A stretch of DNA of 64,000 bases, from contig NZ_CP029642.1 of assembly GCF_003268655.1 (NCBI RefSeq), positions 3,596,001-3,660,000 of the forward strand, in the 5' to 3' direction. The position numbers and the translations under genes are program-made. The notes under the pieces were generated by a model. The model was not told where the DNA came from. It saw only the letters and a list, made by a program, of their open reading frames with translations, and did no database searches. How positions within the stretch are numbered: the first letter of the stretch is position 1; each line of letters opens with the position of its first letter. Below are positions 26,321-34,996 of the stretch, one piece after another. The DNA is from Arthrobacter dokdonellae (lineage in GTDB: Bacteria > Actinomycetota > Actinomycetes > Actinomycetales > Micrococcaceae).

Positions 26321-27136
26321 ATGACTGTCCAACCCCAGACGTACAACGACGACCTCCGCCTGGCACACGTTTTGGCCGACACCGTCGACTCCCTGACGAT
26401 GTCGCGCTTCAAGGCCCTTGACCTGCAGATTGAGACGAAGCCGGACCTGACGCCGGTCACGGACGCGGACAAGACGGCAGAGGAATCGATCCGCAGTCAG
26501 TTGTCCCGGGTGCGCCCCCGCGATGCCGTGCTGGGCGAGGAGTTCGGCAGCAGCGGCCATGGCTCACGCCGGTGGATCATCGATCCCATTGACGGGACGA
26601 AGAACTTTGTCCGCGGCGTGCCTGTCTGGGCCACGCTGATCGCGCTGGTGGACGAGGGCCGGCCCGTGGTGGGCGTGGTCAGCGCGCCGGCACTGGGCAA
26701 GCGCTGGTGGGCGGCCGAGGGCACCGGCGCCTATACAGGCAAGTCGCTGGCCTCCGCCACCCGCATCCGCGTCTCCAACGTCTCGGAACTTGCCGACGCC
26801 TCACTGTCCTATTCCTCGCTGACGGGCTGGGCGGACCGCGGCAACCGGGACGAGTTCCTGGCCCTGACGGACGAGGTCTGGCGTACGCGCGCCTACGGCG
26901 ACTTCTGGTCGTACTGCCTCGTCGCGGAGGGCTCAGTGGACATCGCCTGCGAACCGGAGCTGAACCTGTACGACATGGCCGCCCTGGTGCCGATCGTCAC
27001 GGAAGCCGGCGGCCGCTTCACCTCCCTGGACGGCGTGGACGGCCCGTTCGGCGGCAACGCCCTGGCCACCAACTCCATCCTGCACGCCGAGGTCCTGCGC
27101 CGCCTGAATCCCGGCTGGGACGACCTCCTCTCCTAA
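26321..27136 (+). CDS. hisN: Histidinol-phosphatase, inositol-monophosphatase type (HisN)
   Basis: 271 residues of the Li-sensitive metal phosphatase superfamily. The motifs are [19 protein letters not shown]-type LGEEFGSSG, the metal site [14 protein letters not shown] and [22 protein letters not shown]. In actinobacteria HisN removes phosphate from histidinol phosphate. The ATG follows GGTGAGGG at suitable spacing; a longer upstream frame runs through the tandem repeats and is not coding. Inositol or other phosphatase activity is possible. Confidence 0.9.
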   Translation: MTVQPQTYNDDLRLAHVLADTVDSLTMSRFKALDLQIETKPDLTPVTDADKTAEESIRSQLSRVRPRDAVLGEEFGSSGHGSRRWIIDPIDGTKNFVRGVPVWATLIALVDEGRPVVGVVSAPALGKRWWAAEGTGAYTGKSLASATRIRVSNVSELADASLSYSSLTGWADRGNRDEFLALTDEVWRTRAYGDFWSYCLVAEGSVDIACEPELNLYDMAALVPIVTEAGGRFTSLDGVDGPFGGNALATNSILHAEVLRRLNPGWDDLLS

Positions 27137-27174
27137 GCGGGACAGGTCCCCGCCGGGGTTGAAGCACGGGCGCG

Positions 27175-27208
27175 TTAAGTGCGACGGCGGCACCGCCGTC
27201 GCGCTTAA
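27175..27208 (+). terminator. Terminator after hisN
   Basis: Arms 27175-27190 (TTAAGTGCGACGGCGG) and 27193-27208 pair over 16 positions with one G-U, around a 2-nt loop, then TTCTC. It ends hisN transcription before the riboswitch unit. Confidence 0.7.
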
Positions 27209-27302
27209 TTCTCACCCTCGCGCTTGGGGCCGGGCCTCAGGGAGGCGGCATGTGTCGTAACAAATGCGCACGACGCCGCGGTGGGCTAGCCTTTTGGGCA
27301 TA

Positions 27303-27415
27303 GGTCACGAGTGCCAGCGCTAAACCCCGGTTTGCTGGCCGGCAACCCTCCTTTCGCGGCGGGGTGCCCCGGGTGACGACCTGGCCGGGCCGGAGCGGTC
27401 TTGGCAAGCGCGGAC
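27303..27415 (+). ncRNA. SAM-IV riboswitch
   Basis: The stretch matches the SAM-IV consensus in order: GGTCACGAGTGCCAGCG, CCCCGGTTTGCTGGCCGGCA, ACCCTCC, a GCGGCGGGGTGCCCCGGG core and GTGACGACC closing the P1 helix, then the downstream pseudoknot element GGCAAGCGCGG at 27403-27413. SAM-IV is an actinobacterial S-adenosylmethionine sensor that normally switches genes off when SAM is plentiful. It lies about 60 bases before the class V aminotransferase start, and the methyltransferase behind it is probably included. Confidence 0.92.
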
Positions 27416-27472
27416 TTTTGACGTTCCCTGCGGCTTCGCCGGAGCGTCAGGTCCTTCCCAAGGGAGCCTCCC

Positions 27473-28885
27473 ATGAGTTCTGCAATCCTCGAAAAAGCAC
27501 GCCTTTCCGACACGCCCCTGCTGCCCGTGGTGGGCCGCGACCTCGCTGCCCCGCTGATCCAGGGCGGCAGCACACGCTACGTGAACCTTGACTATGCGGC
27601 GTCCGCCCCGGCCGTGGAGGAAGTGGCCGCACACCTGTCCGAGGTGCTCCCGTACTACGCCAGCGTTCACCGCGGGGCGGGCTTCGCCTCGCAGGTCAGT
27701 ACCTCCCTGTACGAAAACGCCCGGCACGCCGTGGCGGACTTTGTGGGCGCCCGGACGGACGACGCCGTCGTTTTTACCCGCAACACCACCGACTCCCTGA
27801 ACCTGCTGGCCGGCTGCGTGGAGTCGCTGCTGGCGGAGCGCGGCCGCACCGCCGGCACGTCCCACGGACACGGGGAGGTCCTCTACCTGGACATCGAACA
27901 CCATGCCAACCTGCTGCCGTGGCAGGCGCTGCCCCACCGGTCGGTGGTGGCCGGGCACAGCGTCGCGTCGACCCTGCACCGGGTGGAGACCCAGCTGCGC
28001 GCAGGCAACGTGGTGCTGCTGGCCGTCACCGGCGCCTCCAATGTCACGGGCGAGGTGCTGCCCATTGCCGAGCTGGCGTCGCTGGCCCACAGGCACGGCG
28101 CCCGGATTGTGGTCGACGCCGCCCAGCTGGCCCCGCACCGGCGCCTCCACATTGCCCGCGACGGCATCGACTACGTGGCCTTCTCCGGCCACAAGCTTTA
28201 CGCTCCGTTTGGTGCCGGCGTGTTGGTGGGGCGCCCGGACTGGCTCGACGACGGCCGCCCGCACCTGGCCGGCGGGGGCGCCGTGAAGGACGTGCGGCTG
28301 GAATCCGTGCGCTGGACAAAGGGCCCGGCCCGCCACGAGGCCGGCTCGCCCAACGTCCTTGGCGCGGCGACGCTGGCCAAGGCCACGCAGGTCCTGGCCG
28401 CCCTGGACCCCGACGAGTGGCACGCGCATGAGCAGGAGCTGCGCGCCCGCCTGGTGGCCGGGCTGGAAGCGCTGCCCGGCGTCACCGTCCACCAGCTGTT
28501 TTCCGATTCCGCGAGCCACCCCCGCTGCGGCACCATCGGCGTGGTGAACTTTTCCGTGCAAGGGTACGACGCCGGACTGGCCGCCGCCTATCTCTCCGCC
28601 GAACACGGCGTGGGCGTGCGGGACGGCAGGTTCTGCGCGCATCCGCTGCTGCGCCGGCTGGGTCTGGCCTCGGGCTCGCTGCGTGCCAGCTTCGGCGTGG
28701 GCTCGCGGCGTGAGGACGCCGACCGCCTGGTCAGCGGCGTGGCAGCCCTGGTCAACGAGGGCCTCGGCTGGGACTACGTGGTGGACGCGGGCCGCTGGGT
28801 GCCCGCCAACGACTCCCGCGGTTACCCCGAATGGGCGCCCAACACCCCGGGCACGGCCGGCGCGGCCCCCTGCTCCACCGACTGA
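27473..28885 (+). CDS. Class V aminotransferase, cysteine desulfurase-like, SAM-controlled
   Basis: 470 residues with a fold-type I PLP core: NLDYAASAPAVEEV, FTRNTTDSLNLLAG, EHHANLLPWQ, the PLP lysine in AFSGHKLYAPFGAGVLVG (about residue 240) and a SufS-like active cysteine loop RDGRFCAHPLLRRLG. Cysteine desulfurase or lyase chemistry, releasing sulfur from cysteine-like substrates, is likely, but the exact substrate is unknown. A SAM-IV riboswitch in the leader ties it to sulfur-amino-acid supply. It is longer than SufS by about 60 residues, with N- and C-terminal extensions. Confidence 0.86.
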   Translation: MSSAILEKARLSDTPLLPVVGRDLAAPLIQGGSTRYVNLDYAASAPAVEEVAAHLSEVLPYYASVHRGAGFASQVSTSLYENARHAVADFVGARTDDAVVFTRNTTDSLNLLAGCVESLLAERGRTAGTSHGHGEVLYLDIEHHANLLPWQALPHRSVVAGHSVASTLHRVETQLRAGNVVLLAVTGASNVTGEVLPIAELASLAHRHGARIVVDAAQLAPHRRLHIARDGIDYVAFSGHKLYAPFGAGVLVGRPDWLDDGRPHLAGGGAVKDVRLESVRWTKGPARHEAGSPNVLGAATLAKATQVLAALDPDEWHAHEQELRARLVAGLEALPGVTVHQLFSDSASHPRCGTIGVVNFSVQGYDAGLAAAYLSAEHGVGVRDGRFCAHPLLRRLGLASGSLRASFGVGSRREDADRLVSGVAALVNEGLGWDYVVDAGRWVPANDSRGYPEWAPNTPGTAGAAPCSTD

Positions 28886-28942
28886 CGCCATGGCGGGCGG
28901 CGGGGGTAGAGTGGAGCGGCGAATCCACCACCAGAACGGAGC

Positions 28943-29707
28943 ATGATGTCAGGCGCGGGCGGACCGGTCTTTGACGACGCACGGCGGGTGGCGATGGCCG
29001 ACGCTTTTCAGGAGGGCGGGGCCCATTACGACAAGGTGCGCCCCGGCTACCCGGAGGAGTCGCTGGACTGGCTTTCCTCCGGCCTCGACGTCCGGGACGT
29101 CCTGGATGTCGGAGCCGGGACGGGGAAGTACACGCAACTGCTGGCCGTGCGGGGATGGCGGGTGACCGCCGTCGACCCTTCGGCCGACATGCTCGAACAG
29201 CTGAAGCGGAACCTCCCGGCGGTCAAGACGCTGCCGGGAACTGCGGAAAGCACGGGTTTGGCGGCTGGTTCCGTGGATCTGGCGGTGGCCGCCCAGGCCT
29301 GGCACTGGTGCGATCCGGTCGCGGCGAGCACGGAGCTGGCGCGCGTCCTGCGGCCCGGAGGCGTGCTCGGGCTGGTGTGGAACCAGCTGGACGTCAGCAT
29401 CCCCTGGGTGCACCGGCTGTCGCGCATCATGCACGCCGGCGACGTCCACAAGCCCGATTTCCGCCCCCACGTGGGCGCCGAACTCCATGACCTCGGCCTC
29501 CATGAGACCCGGTGGGAGCAGGTGGTCACTGCCGAGGAACTGCTGGAGCTGGTCAAGTCGCGAAGCTACTACCTCCAGGCCGACGGGCCCACACGCGCCA
29601 AGGTGCTGGGCAACCTGCGCTGGTATTTGTTTGAGCATCTGGGGCACGTCCCCGGCGAGGACGTCGCGCTCCCCTACTACTGCCAGACATGGCGCGTCCA
29701 CACGTAA
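28943..29707 (+). CDS. Class I SAM-dependent methyltransferase
   Basis: 254 residues. The SAM-binding motif I is VLDVGAGTGKYTQLLA, then VTAVDPSADMLEQ (acidic loop), and the motif IV region is VDLAVAAQAWHWCDP. The C-terminal half includes SRSYYLQADG. It is of the UbiE/BioC-like type 11 family; the acceptor is unknown. It follows the SAM-IV-controlled aminotransferase after 57 bp on the same strand, so a link to SAM level is probable. Either of two adjacent ATG codons could be the start. Confidence 0.85.
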   Translation: MMSGAGGPVFDDARRVAMADAFQEGGAHYDKVRPGYPEESLDWLSSGLDVRDVLDVGAGTGKYTQLLAVRGWRVTAVDPSADMLEQLKRNLPAVKTLPGTAESTGLAAGSVDLAVAAQAWHWCDPVAASTELARVLRPGGVLGLVWNQLDVSIPWVHRLSRIMHAGDVHKPDFRPHVGAELHDLGLHETRWEQVVTAEELLELVKSRSYYLQADGPTRAKVLGNLRWYLFEHLGHVPGEDVALPYYCQTWRVHT

Positions 29708-29754
29708 GCCCTGTGTCGCGCAAACCTCGACAGCACCATTCCCACCGGCTACTA

Positions 29755-29783
29755 TTTCGGTATACCTAAATTTTACCTTTAGG
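29755..29783 (+). promoter_or_regulatory. MntR/DtxR-type operator in front of mntH
   Basis: TTTCGGTATACCTAAA (29755-29770) is a 16-bp palindrome with a single mismatched pair, overlapping a second inverted repeat CCTAAA-N7-TTTAGG (29765-29783). The spacing and TTAGG/CCTAA half-sites resemble DtxR/MntR boxes. It lies 20-48 bases before the transporter start, and an MntR-like regulator is encoded next to it. Confidence 0.7.
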
Positions 29784-29802
29784 ATGATCGAAGGAAAGCT
29801 CA

Positions 29803-31059
29803 TTGCTCGAATCCCCCGCGACCAGGACACGTTCACCGAAGCGCAGCCGCGGCGGGCGGCTCCTTCTTCTGGGCCCGGCCTTCGTGGCGGCCATCGCCTA
29901 CGTGGACCCGGGCAACGTCGCTGCCAACCTGACGTCCGGCGCGACGTACGGCTACCTGCTGGTCTGGGTGCTGGTCGCCGCGAACCTCATGGCCATGCTG
30001 GTGCAGTACCAGTCAGCCAAACTCGGCGTGGTGACCGGCAAATCGCTGCCGGAGCTGCTCGGACGGCGGTTCGGGACGTCCGGACGGCGGCTGTACTGGG
30101 CGCAGGCGGAGCTCGTGGCGATGGCCACCGACCTGGCGGAAGTGGTGGGCGGCGCCATCGCCCTGAACCTGCTCTTCCATGTGCCGCTTCCCGTGGGCGG
30201 GCTCATCGTGGGCGTCGCGTCCATGGCCCTGCTGGCCGTGCAAAACCGCCACGGGCAGCGCCACTTTGAGGCCATCATCATCCTCCTGCTGCTGGTCATC
30301 ACCGTCGGATTCCTCGCCGGGCTGGTGCTCAGCCCGCCGGATCCGGCCGGTGTCCTCTCCGGTCTGGTACCGAGATTCGAGGGCAGCCACAGCCTCCTGC
30401 TGGCCGCCGGCATGCTCGGGGCCACCGTGATGCCGCACGCCATCTACCTGCACTCCCAGCTGGCCAAGGACCGGCACACCGGCGCCCGCCGCACCCGGGA
30501 ATCCCTGCGCCGCATTGTCCGCGCCACCCGATGGGACGTGGTTGCCGCCCTGCTCCTGGCGGGTGCCGTGAACATCGGCATGCTGCTCCTCGCCGCCTCC
30601 ACGCTGGGCGGGGTGTCCGGCACCGACACCATCGAGGGCGCCCATGCGGCCATCGCCGCAAGCCTGGGCCCGGTGACCGGCGTGGTGTTCGCCGTCGGCC
30701 TGCTGGCGTCGGGACTGGCCTCCACGTCGGTGGGTGCATACGCCGGCGCCGCCATCATGCACGGTCTCCTCCACGTCCGCATCCCGTTGCTGGCACGGCG
30801 GGTGGTCAGCCTGATTCCGGCCATCGTCCTGCTGACCGTGGGCGTGGACCCCACATGGGCGCTGATCGTCAGCCAGGTGGTGTTGAGCTTCGGCATACCG
30901 TTTGCCCTGATTCCGCTGCTGCGCCTGACCGCCGACAAGGACCTCATGGGCGAACACCGGGACCGGCTGCCCTTGCGGCTCGCCGCCCTGGCCAGCGCCG
31001 TCCTGATCGTGGCGCTGAACGCTCTCCTGCTGTGGCTGACCGCCACCGGGGCGGCGTAG
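29803..31059 (+). CDS. mntH: Nramp-family divalent metal (Mn2+) transporter
   Basis: 418 residues with about eleven helices. The metal-site motif of helix 1 is YVDPGNVAANL and that of helix 6 is GATVMPHAIYLHSQ. It imports Mn2+ (and possibly Fe2+) with protons. The start is TTG, preceded by GAAGGAAAGC. An operator-like palindrome lies upstream, and a DtxR-family regulator gene starts 17 bases after the stop, so the pair forms a manganese-uptake unit. Confidence 0.93.
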   Translation: MLESPATRTRSPKRSRGGRLLLLGPAFVAAIAYVDPGNVAANLTSGATYGYLLVWVLVAANLMAMLVQYQSAKLGVVTGKSLPELLGRRFGTSGRRLYWAQAELVAMATDLAEVVGGAIALNLLFHVPLPVGGLIVGVASMALLAVQNRHGQRHFEAIIILLLLVITVGFLAGLVLSPPDPAGVLSGLVPRFEGSHSLLLAAGMLGATVMPHAIYLHSQLAKDRHTGARRTRESLRRIVRATRWDVVAALLLAGAVNIGMLLLAASTLGGVSGTDTIEGAHAAIAASLGPVTGVVFAVGLLASGLASTSVGAYAGAAIMHGLLHVRIPLLARRVVSLIPAIVLLTVGVDPTWALIVSQVVLSFGIPFALIPLLRLTADKDLMGEHRDRLPLRLAALASAVLIVALNALLLWLTATGAA

Positions 31060-31075
31060 CCGGTAGGCTGGGCAG

Positions 31076-31849
31076 GTGAAAGCCACCGCCACATCCTCCA
31101 GCATCGAGGACTATGTCAAGGTCATTTACTCCTTCACGGAGTGGCAGGACAAGCCCATCACCTCGACTCAGCTCGCCACCAGGCTGGGCGTGGCCAATTC
31201 CTCGGTGTCGGAGATGGTCCGCAAGCTCAAAGACCAGGACCTGGTGGAGCACGAACCCTACAGCCCCATCCGGCTCACCGCCGCCGGCCTCAGGCTCGCC
31301 CTCGGCATGGTGCGCCGCCACCGCCTCCTGGAGACGTACCTGGTCCGCGAGCTCGGCTACACCTGGGACGAGGTCCACGAAGAAGCCGAGCTGCTTGAAC
31401 ACGCAGTCTCGGAGACCTTCATCGAGCGCATGTCCGCGAAGCTGGGGCACCCCAACCGCGACCCCCACGGCGATCCGATCCCGGACGCCGGCGGGCGCAT
31501 CACCATGCCGCCGTCGCACCGCCTCGACGAGCTCGACCCGGGGCACCGCGGGCGCGTCAGCCGCATCAGCGACCACGACCCCGAACTCCTCCGCTACCTG
31601 GAACAGCACGGGATCGGCGTCGACACCGAACTTCAAATTGTCGGCCGGCGCCCCTTCGGCGGCACCCTGGAGGTGACGCTGCTCCCCTCCCCGGGTGCCC
31701 CGTCAGCCGCGGACGACGCCGGCCGGCTCGACCTGGGCGACGAGGCCGCGGTTTCGCTGTGGCTCGCCACCGTCGGCACCCACCCCGGCTGCACCGTCCA
31801 GGAACCCGCCGGCGGCTCCCTCATGAACCCGCCCGGCGCCGACGGCTGA
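31076..31849 (+). CDS. mntR: DtxR-family metal-dependent repressor, MntR-like
   Basis: 257 residues. An N-terminal winged helix (about 8-70, TSTQLATRLGVANSSVSEMV then RKLKDQ) is followed by the dimerisation and metal domain (ALGMVRRHRLLETYLVRELG, EEAELLEHAVSETFIERM, LGHPNRDPHGDPIP) and an SH3-like C-terminal FeoA-type domain (about 150-225). The start is GTG 17 bases after mntH. Because of its neighbour it is probably a manganese-responsive repressor of mntH; IdeR-like iron sensing remains possible. An added C-terminal tail of about 30 residues is low in order. Confidence 0.88.
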   Translation: MKATATSSSIEDYVKVIYSFTEWQDKPITSTQLATRLGVANSSVSEMVRKLKDQDLVEHEPYSPIRLTAAGLRLALGMVRRHRLLETYLVRELGYTWDEVHEEAELLEHAVSETFIERMSAKLGHPNRDPHGDPIPDAGGRITMPPSHRLDELDPGHRGRVSRISDHDPELLRYLEQHGIGVDTELQIVGRRPFGGTLEVTLLPSPGAPSAADDAGRLDLGDEAAVSLWLATVGTHPGCTVQEPAGGSLMNPPGADG

Positions 31850-31866
31850 CCGCGAAGGTCCCGGCG

Positions 31867-32256
31867 CTACCGCGCCAGGCTCGACCACCGCGACGCCGCG
31901 AACCACAGGAGACTGACGGCCAGCATCACCCAGCCCAGGGCCGTGGCGCCGGCGGCGAGAAGCGCCGCGCCGGCCACCATGAACAGCACCAGGGACACCC
32001 CGGACACCACGTTCAACGGGAGCCGGCGGGAGCCCTTCGGTGCCATGAAGATGCCCCACAGCACCACCACCACGGCCGGGACGCCGATGCCGAGCACCAG
32101 GTTCCAGGGGCTGGGCTGGCGGAAGCCCCAGTAGAGAAAGGAAGCCACCATGGCGATTTCCAGGACAAACCCGAGCGCCGGCAGCAGGATCCCTGCAGCG
32201 GCGGCGTGGAGGTCCGAGTAGCGGGTGGTGGCGGCTTCCGCCGTGCGACGTCCCAT
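31867..32256 (-). CDS. YrdB/DUF2568 small membrane protein
   Basis: 129 residues with four hydrophobic helices; the block WGIFMAPKGSRRLP is the hallmark of the DUF2568 (YrdB) family. Function is unknown. It is convergent with mntR (17 bases between stops) and follows the acyl-CoA synthetase-like gene on the same strand with a 14-base gap. Confidence 0.85.
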   Translation of the reverse strand: MGRRTAEAATTRYSDLHAAAAGILLPALGFVLEIAMVASFLYWGFRQPSPWNLVLGIGVPAVVVVLWGIFMAPKGSRRLPLNVVSGVSLVLFMVAGAALLAAGATALGWVMLAVSLLWFAASRWSSLAR

Positions 32257-32270
32257 GGTTCCTTGTCCGC

Positions 32271-33929
32271 TCAGTCGTTCGTTGGCGCAGCGGCCAGGTC
32301 GCGGCGCAGGACGAACCGCTGCACCTTCCCGCTGGGGGTCTTGGGCAGTTCGGCCAGGTAGTGCACGCGGCGGGGGTAAGAATGCGCCGCGAACTTTTCC
32401 TTCACCAGCTGCTGCAGTTCGGTGGTGAGGGCCTCGGTGGGGCCACCGCCCTTGTTCAAGACCACACAGGCCTCAAGCACTTCGCCGCGGATCGCATCGG
32501 GCACGCCCACGACGGCGGCTTCCGCAACTGCCGGGTGCGCGGCCAGGACCGACTCCACGTCGAACGGCCCAATGCGGTAGCCGGCCATGATGATGACGTC
32601 GTCGTCACGGGAGCTGAAGTAGAGGCAGCCGTCGCCGTCCCGGCGGCCGGCATCGCCCGTGAGGTACCAGGCGCCGTCGGCGGTGAACCTTTCGGCGGTC
32701 TTCCCCGGCGCGTCCACATAGGAGGTGAACCAAAAGAACGGACTCCGCGCAACGTTGATGGCCACGCGCCCCAATTCATCGTCGGCCGCGGGCGTGTCAG
32801 CCGCATCGGACAGGACATCCACGCTCCATCCCGGCAGGGACGGGCCCATCGAGCCGGGCCGCAATGGCAGGCGCAGCGCGTCATGCCACGCGTTGCCGGC
32901 CACCATGCCATGCTCTGTCTGGCCGTACTGGTCACGGACCTCGACGCCAAATGCGCCACGGCCCCACTCGATGACATCCGGGGTCAGCGGCTCCCCGGCA
33001 CTGGAGGCCCGGCGCAACGCATGCCCAGGTTCCGCCCCGGACGCTGCCCGCAGCGCACGGTACACAGTGGGGGCGGCGGCGACGTTGGATACCTGGAATT
33101 TTTCCATGACCGCCCAGGTCAGCGCGGGGCTGAAGCCGGCGGACAGCAACAGTGTCCGGACGCCGGAAGCGAGCGGGGCCAGCAGCGCAAAGTAGAGTCC
33201 GTAGGCCCAGCCGGGGTCGGCCATGTTCCAGAAGACATCGTCCCGGCGCACGTCCAGTCCGAATTCCTGGTAGCCCACAAAGGAGGCCACCGCGCGCAGC
33301 GGGATCGGCACGCCCTTGGGCGTGCCCGTTGTTCCGGAGGTAAACAGCTGCACCAACGTGCCGTCCCCGCCCACGGCGACCGGTCCGCCGTCGTCCGGGG
33401 AAAGGCCGGCAAAAGCGCCCGCGCCGGCCACCATCTCGGAGAACGCCACGTCGTAGCCGAAGGCGTCGCCACGGGCCACGACCACGAGGGGCGAGGCATC
33501 GTTGGGCACGCCATCCGGCGGGACCAGCTTGCGGCGCTGGTCGGCGTCGCAAATGACCAGCCGGGCGCCCGTGGCCTGGAGGCGTAACGCGATGGCGTCA
33601 TGGGCGAAGGCAGTGAACAGCGGCACGTCCACGGCTCCGAGGCGCCACAGTCCCAGCAGAGCGACCACCAGTTCCGCCGATTTGCCCATCAGGGTGGCCA
33701 CGTGGTCGCCACGGCGCACGCCAAGCGTGCTTAGAGCGGCGGCGAATCGCGTGGATTCCTCACGCAGTTCGCCGTAGGTCACGTCCCTGCTGTCCAGCCC
33801 GGACCCCACCACCGTGAAGGCGGTGCGGTCCGCCGGATGCCTGTCGCAGAACAATTCCGCGGCATTGGCTCCGGGCACGGCAAAGGTGTCCAGCAAGTCC
33901 TGAACACGGTCCCGTGCGGAGAAAGTCAT
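32271..33929 (-). CDS. Acyl-CoA synthetase / AMP-binding enzyme
   Basis: 552 residues of the ANL adenylate-forming family. The P-loop-like motif is LFTSGTTGTPKGVP (about residue 190), the acyl/adenylate site is DQYGQTEHGM, followed by WYLTGDAGRRDGDG, and the catalytic lysine motif is LPKTPSGKVQRF near the C-terminus. It activates a carboxylic acid with ATP and CoA; the layout resembles short/medium-chain acyl-CoA synthetases. The internal ATG (MTFSARDRVQDL) was chosen because the upstream part of the frame overlaps the DUF4193 region and is unlike the family. Confidence 0.9.
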   Translation of the reverse strand: MTFSARDRVQDLLDTFAVPGANAAELFCDRHPADRTAFTVVGSGLDSRDVTYGELREESTRFAAALSTLGVRRGDHVATLMGKSAELVVALLGLWRLGAVDVPLFTAFAHDAIALRLQATGARLVICDADQRRKLVPPDGVPNDASPLVVVARGDAFGYDVAFSEMVAGAGAFAGLSPDDGGPVAVGGDGTLVQLFTSGTTGTPKGVPIPLRAVASFVGYQEFGLDVRRDDVFWNMADPGWAYGLYFALLAPLASGVRTLLLSAGFSPALTWAVMEKFQVSNVAAAPTVYRALRAASGAEPGHALRRASSAGEPLTPDVIEWGRGAFGVEVRDQYGQTEHGMVAGNAWHDALRLPLRPGSMGPSLPGWSVDVLSDAADTPAADDELGRVAINVARSPFFWFTSYVDAPGKTAERFTADGAWYLTGDAGRRDGDGCLYFSSRDDDVIIMAGYRIGPFDVESVLAAHPAVAEAAVVGVPDAIRGEVLEACVVLNKGGGPTEALTTELQQLVKEKFAAHSYPRRVHYLAELPKTPSGKVQRFVLRRDLAAAPTND

Positions 33930-33936
33930 CGCAAAA

Positions 33937-34236
33937 TCAGCCTTCACAGTCCTTGCAGTACAGCAGCCCGTTCTTTTCCCGCGCCACCTGGCTGCGGTGC
34001 CGGACCAGGAAGCAGGAGGCACAGGTGAACTCGTCTTCCTGCGCCGGGATGACCTGGATGATCAGTTCTTCATTGGATAGGTCCGCGCCCGGCAGGTCCG
34101 TGCCTTCGGCCGTGTCCGAGTCCTCGACGTCAATGTGCGCCGTCTGGGCACCGCCGCGCTGGACCTGAAGAGCCTGGAGGGACTCTGTCTCGTGGTCTTC
34201 GTCCTTGTTGCGGGGTGCGTCGTAGTCCGTTGCCAT
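33937..34236 (-). CDS. DUF4193 protein with a zinc-ribbon-like C-terminus
   Basis: 99 residues. MATDYDAPR at the start, an acidic middle (GADLSNEELIIQVIPAQEDE), and a C-terminal pair of motifs FTCASCFLVRHRSQVA and LYCKDCEG that could bind one zinc. This is the actinobacterial DUF4193 family, common in Micrococcaceae; function unknown. It is divergent from the next gene by 291 bp of gene-free, AT-richer DNA that probably holds both promoters. Confidence 0.9.
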   Translation of the reverse strand: MATDYDAPRNKDEDHETESLQALQVQRGGAQTAHIDVEDSDTAEGTDLPGADLSNEELIIQVIPAQEDEFTCASCFLVRHRSQVAREKNGLLYCKDCEG

Positions 34237-34527
34237 GCGGTTTTCAAACTCCTGGTGTTCGTGGTTTCGGCGGGGTATTTCAGCGCCCCATCCTAGCCCC
34301 TCAAAGCAGGATACGTGCCGTTAAATTCCCAATGTTTTCCCACAGCATAGGGTACGGTGGCCCAATTTCCATGCCGAAGTGCCATTTCCCACGGAATTTA
34401 CGTGCCAAAACGGGGAATTTGTGCGTTTTGTCACGTCATGCGCGGCTTCCGTCCGCCCTGAATAAGGCACGACGCCGGTGCTCCCGGCTCGCTGTCCGCC
34501 GCACCTACGCCATATCCTTGGAGGAAC

Positions 34528-34926
34528 ATGGCACACAACTCTCATTCCGCAAATCCCTCCCTCAACCGCAGGCAGGTGGCACAGGCGCTGAACATCCCCC
34601 CGGAGATGGCTGCGCGCAACGGCATCCCGTCGCGCATGCCTGCCAGCGACGTGGCGGAAATTGATGCCAACCCGCCCGCGTGGCTGGCCCAGTCCCGGGC
34701 GAACTCCACCGGGAAGCGGCCCGTCTGGGTGGAGTTGCGCTGCTACGTGTGCGACTTCCACGAACTGGCCCGGCCCAAAAAGTGGTGGCCGGAGTTCAGC
34801 TACGTGATCTGTGACTTCCACGGCGACGGGGAGCTGCCCGCCCCGGCCCCCGGCCGGCGCCGCAGCCAGTTCGACGGCGTAGGCAGCCGCTTCCGCGGCT
34901 TCACCGACACCAGCGACTCCGCCTAG
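34528..34926 (+). CDS. Hypothetical protein with HTH-like N-terminus and paired cysteines
   Basis: 132 residues. The N-terminal half (LNRRQVAQALNIPPEMA, then PSRMPASDVAEIDANPPAWL) looks like a short helical, possibly DNA-binding, segment. The second half has CYVCDFHEL and VICDFHGDGE, a repeated C-D-F-H element that could bind metal. I do not recognise the family, although the first part is reminiscent of DUF5997. It starts after GGAGGAAC. Confidence 0.7.
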   Translation: MAHNSHSANPSLNRRQVAQALNIPPEMAARNGIPSRMPASDVAEIDANPPAWLAQSRANSTGKRPVWVELRCYVCDFHELARPKKWWPEFSYVICDFHGDGELPAPAPGRRRSQFDGVGSRFRGFTDTSDSA

Positions 34927-34996
34927 CAGAACCCAGATTCCCCCCGCTCCCTTGAGCCCGTTCCATCAAGGGTCAGAGTTAAGGAGCTCCCCGGCC

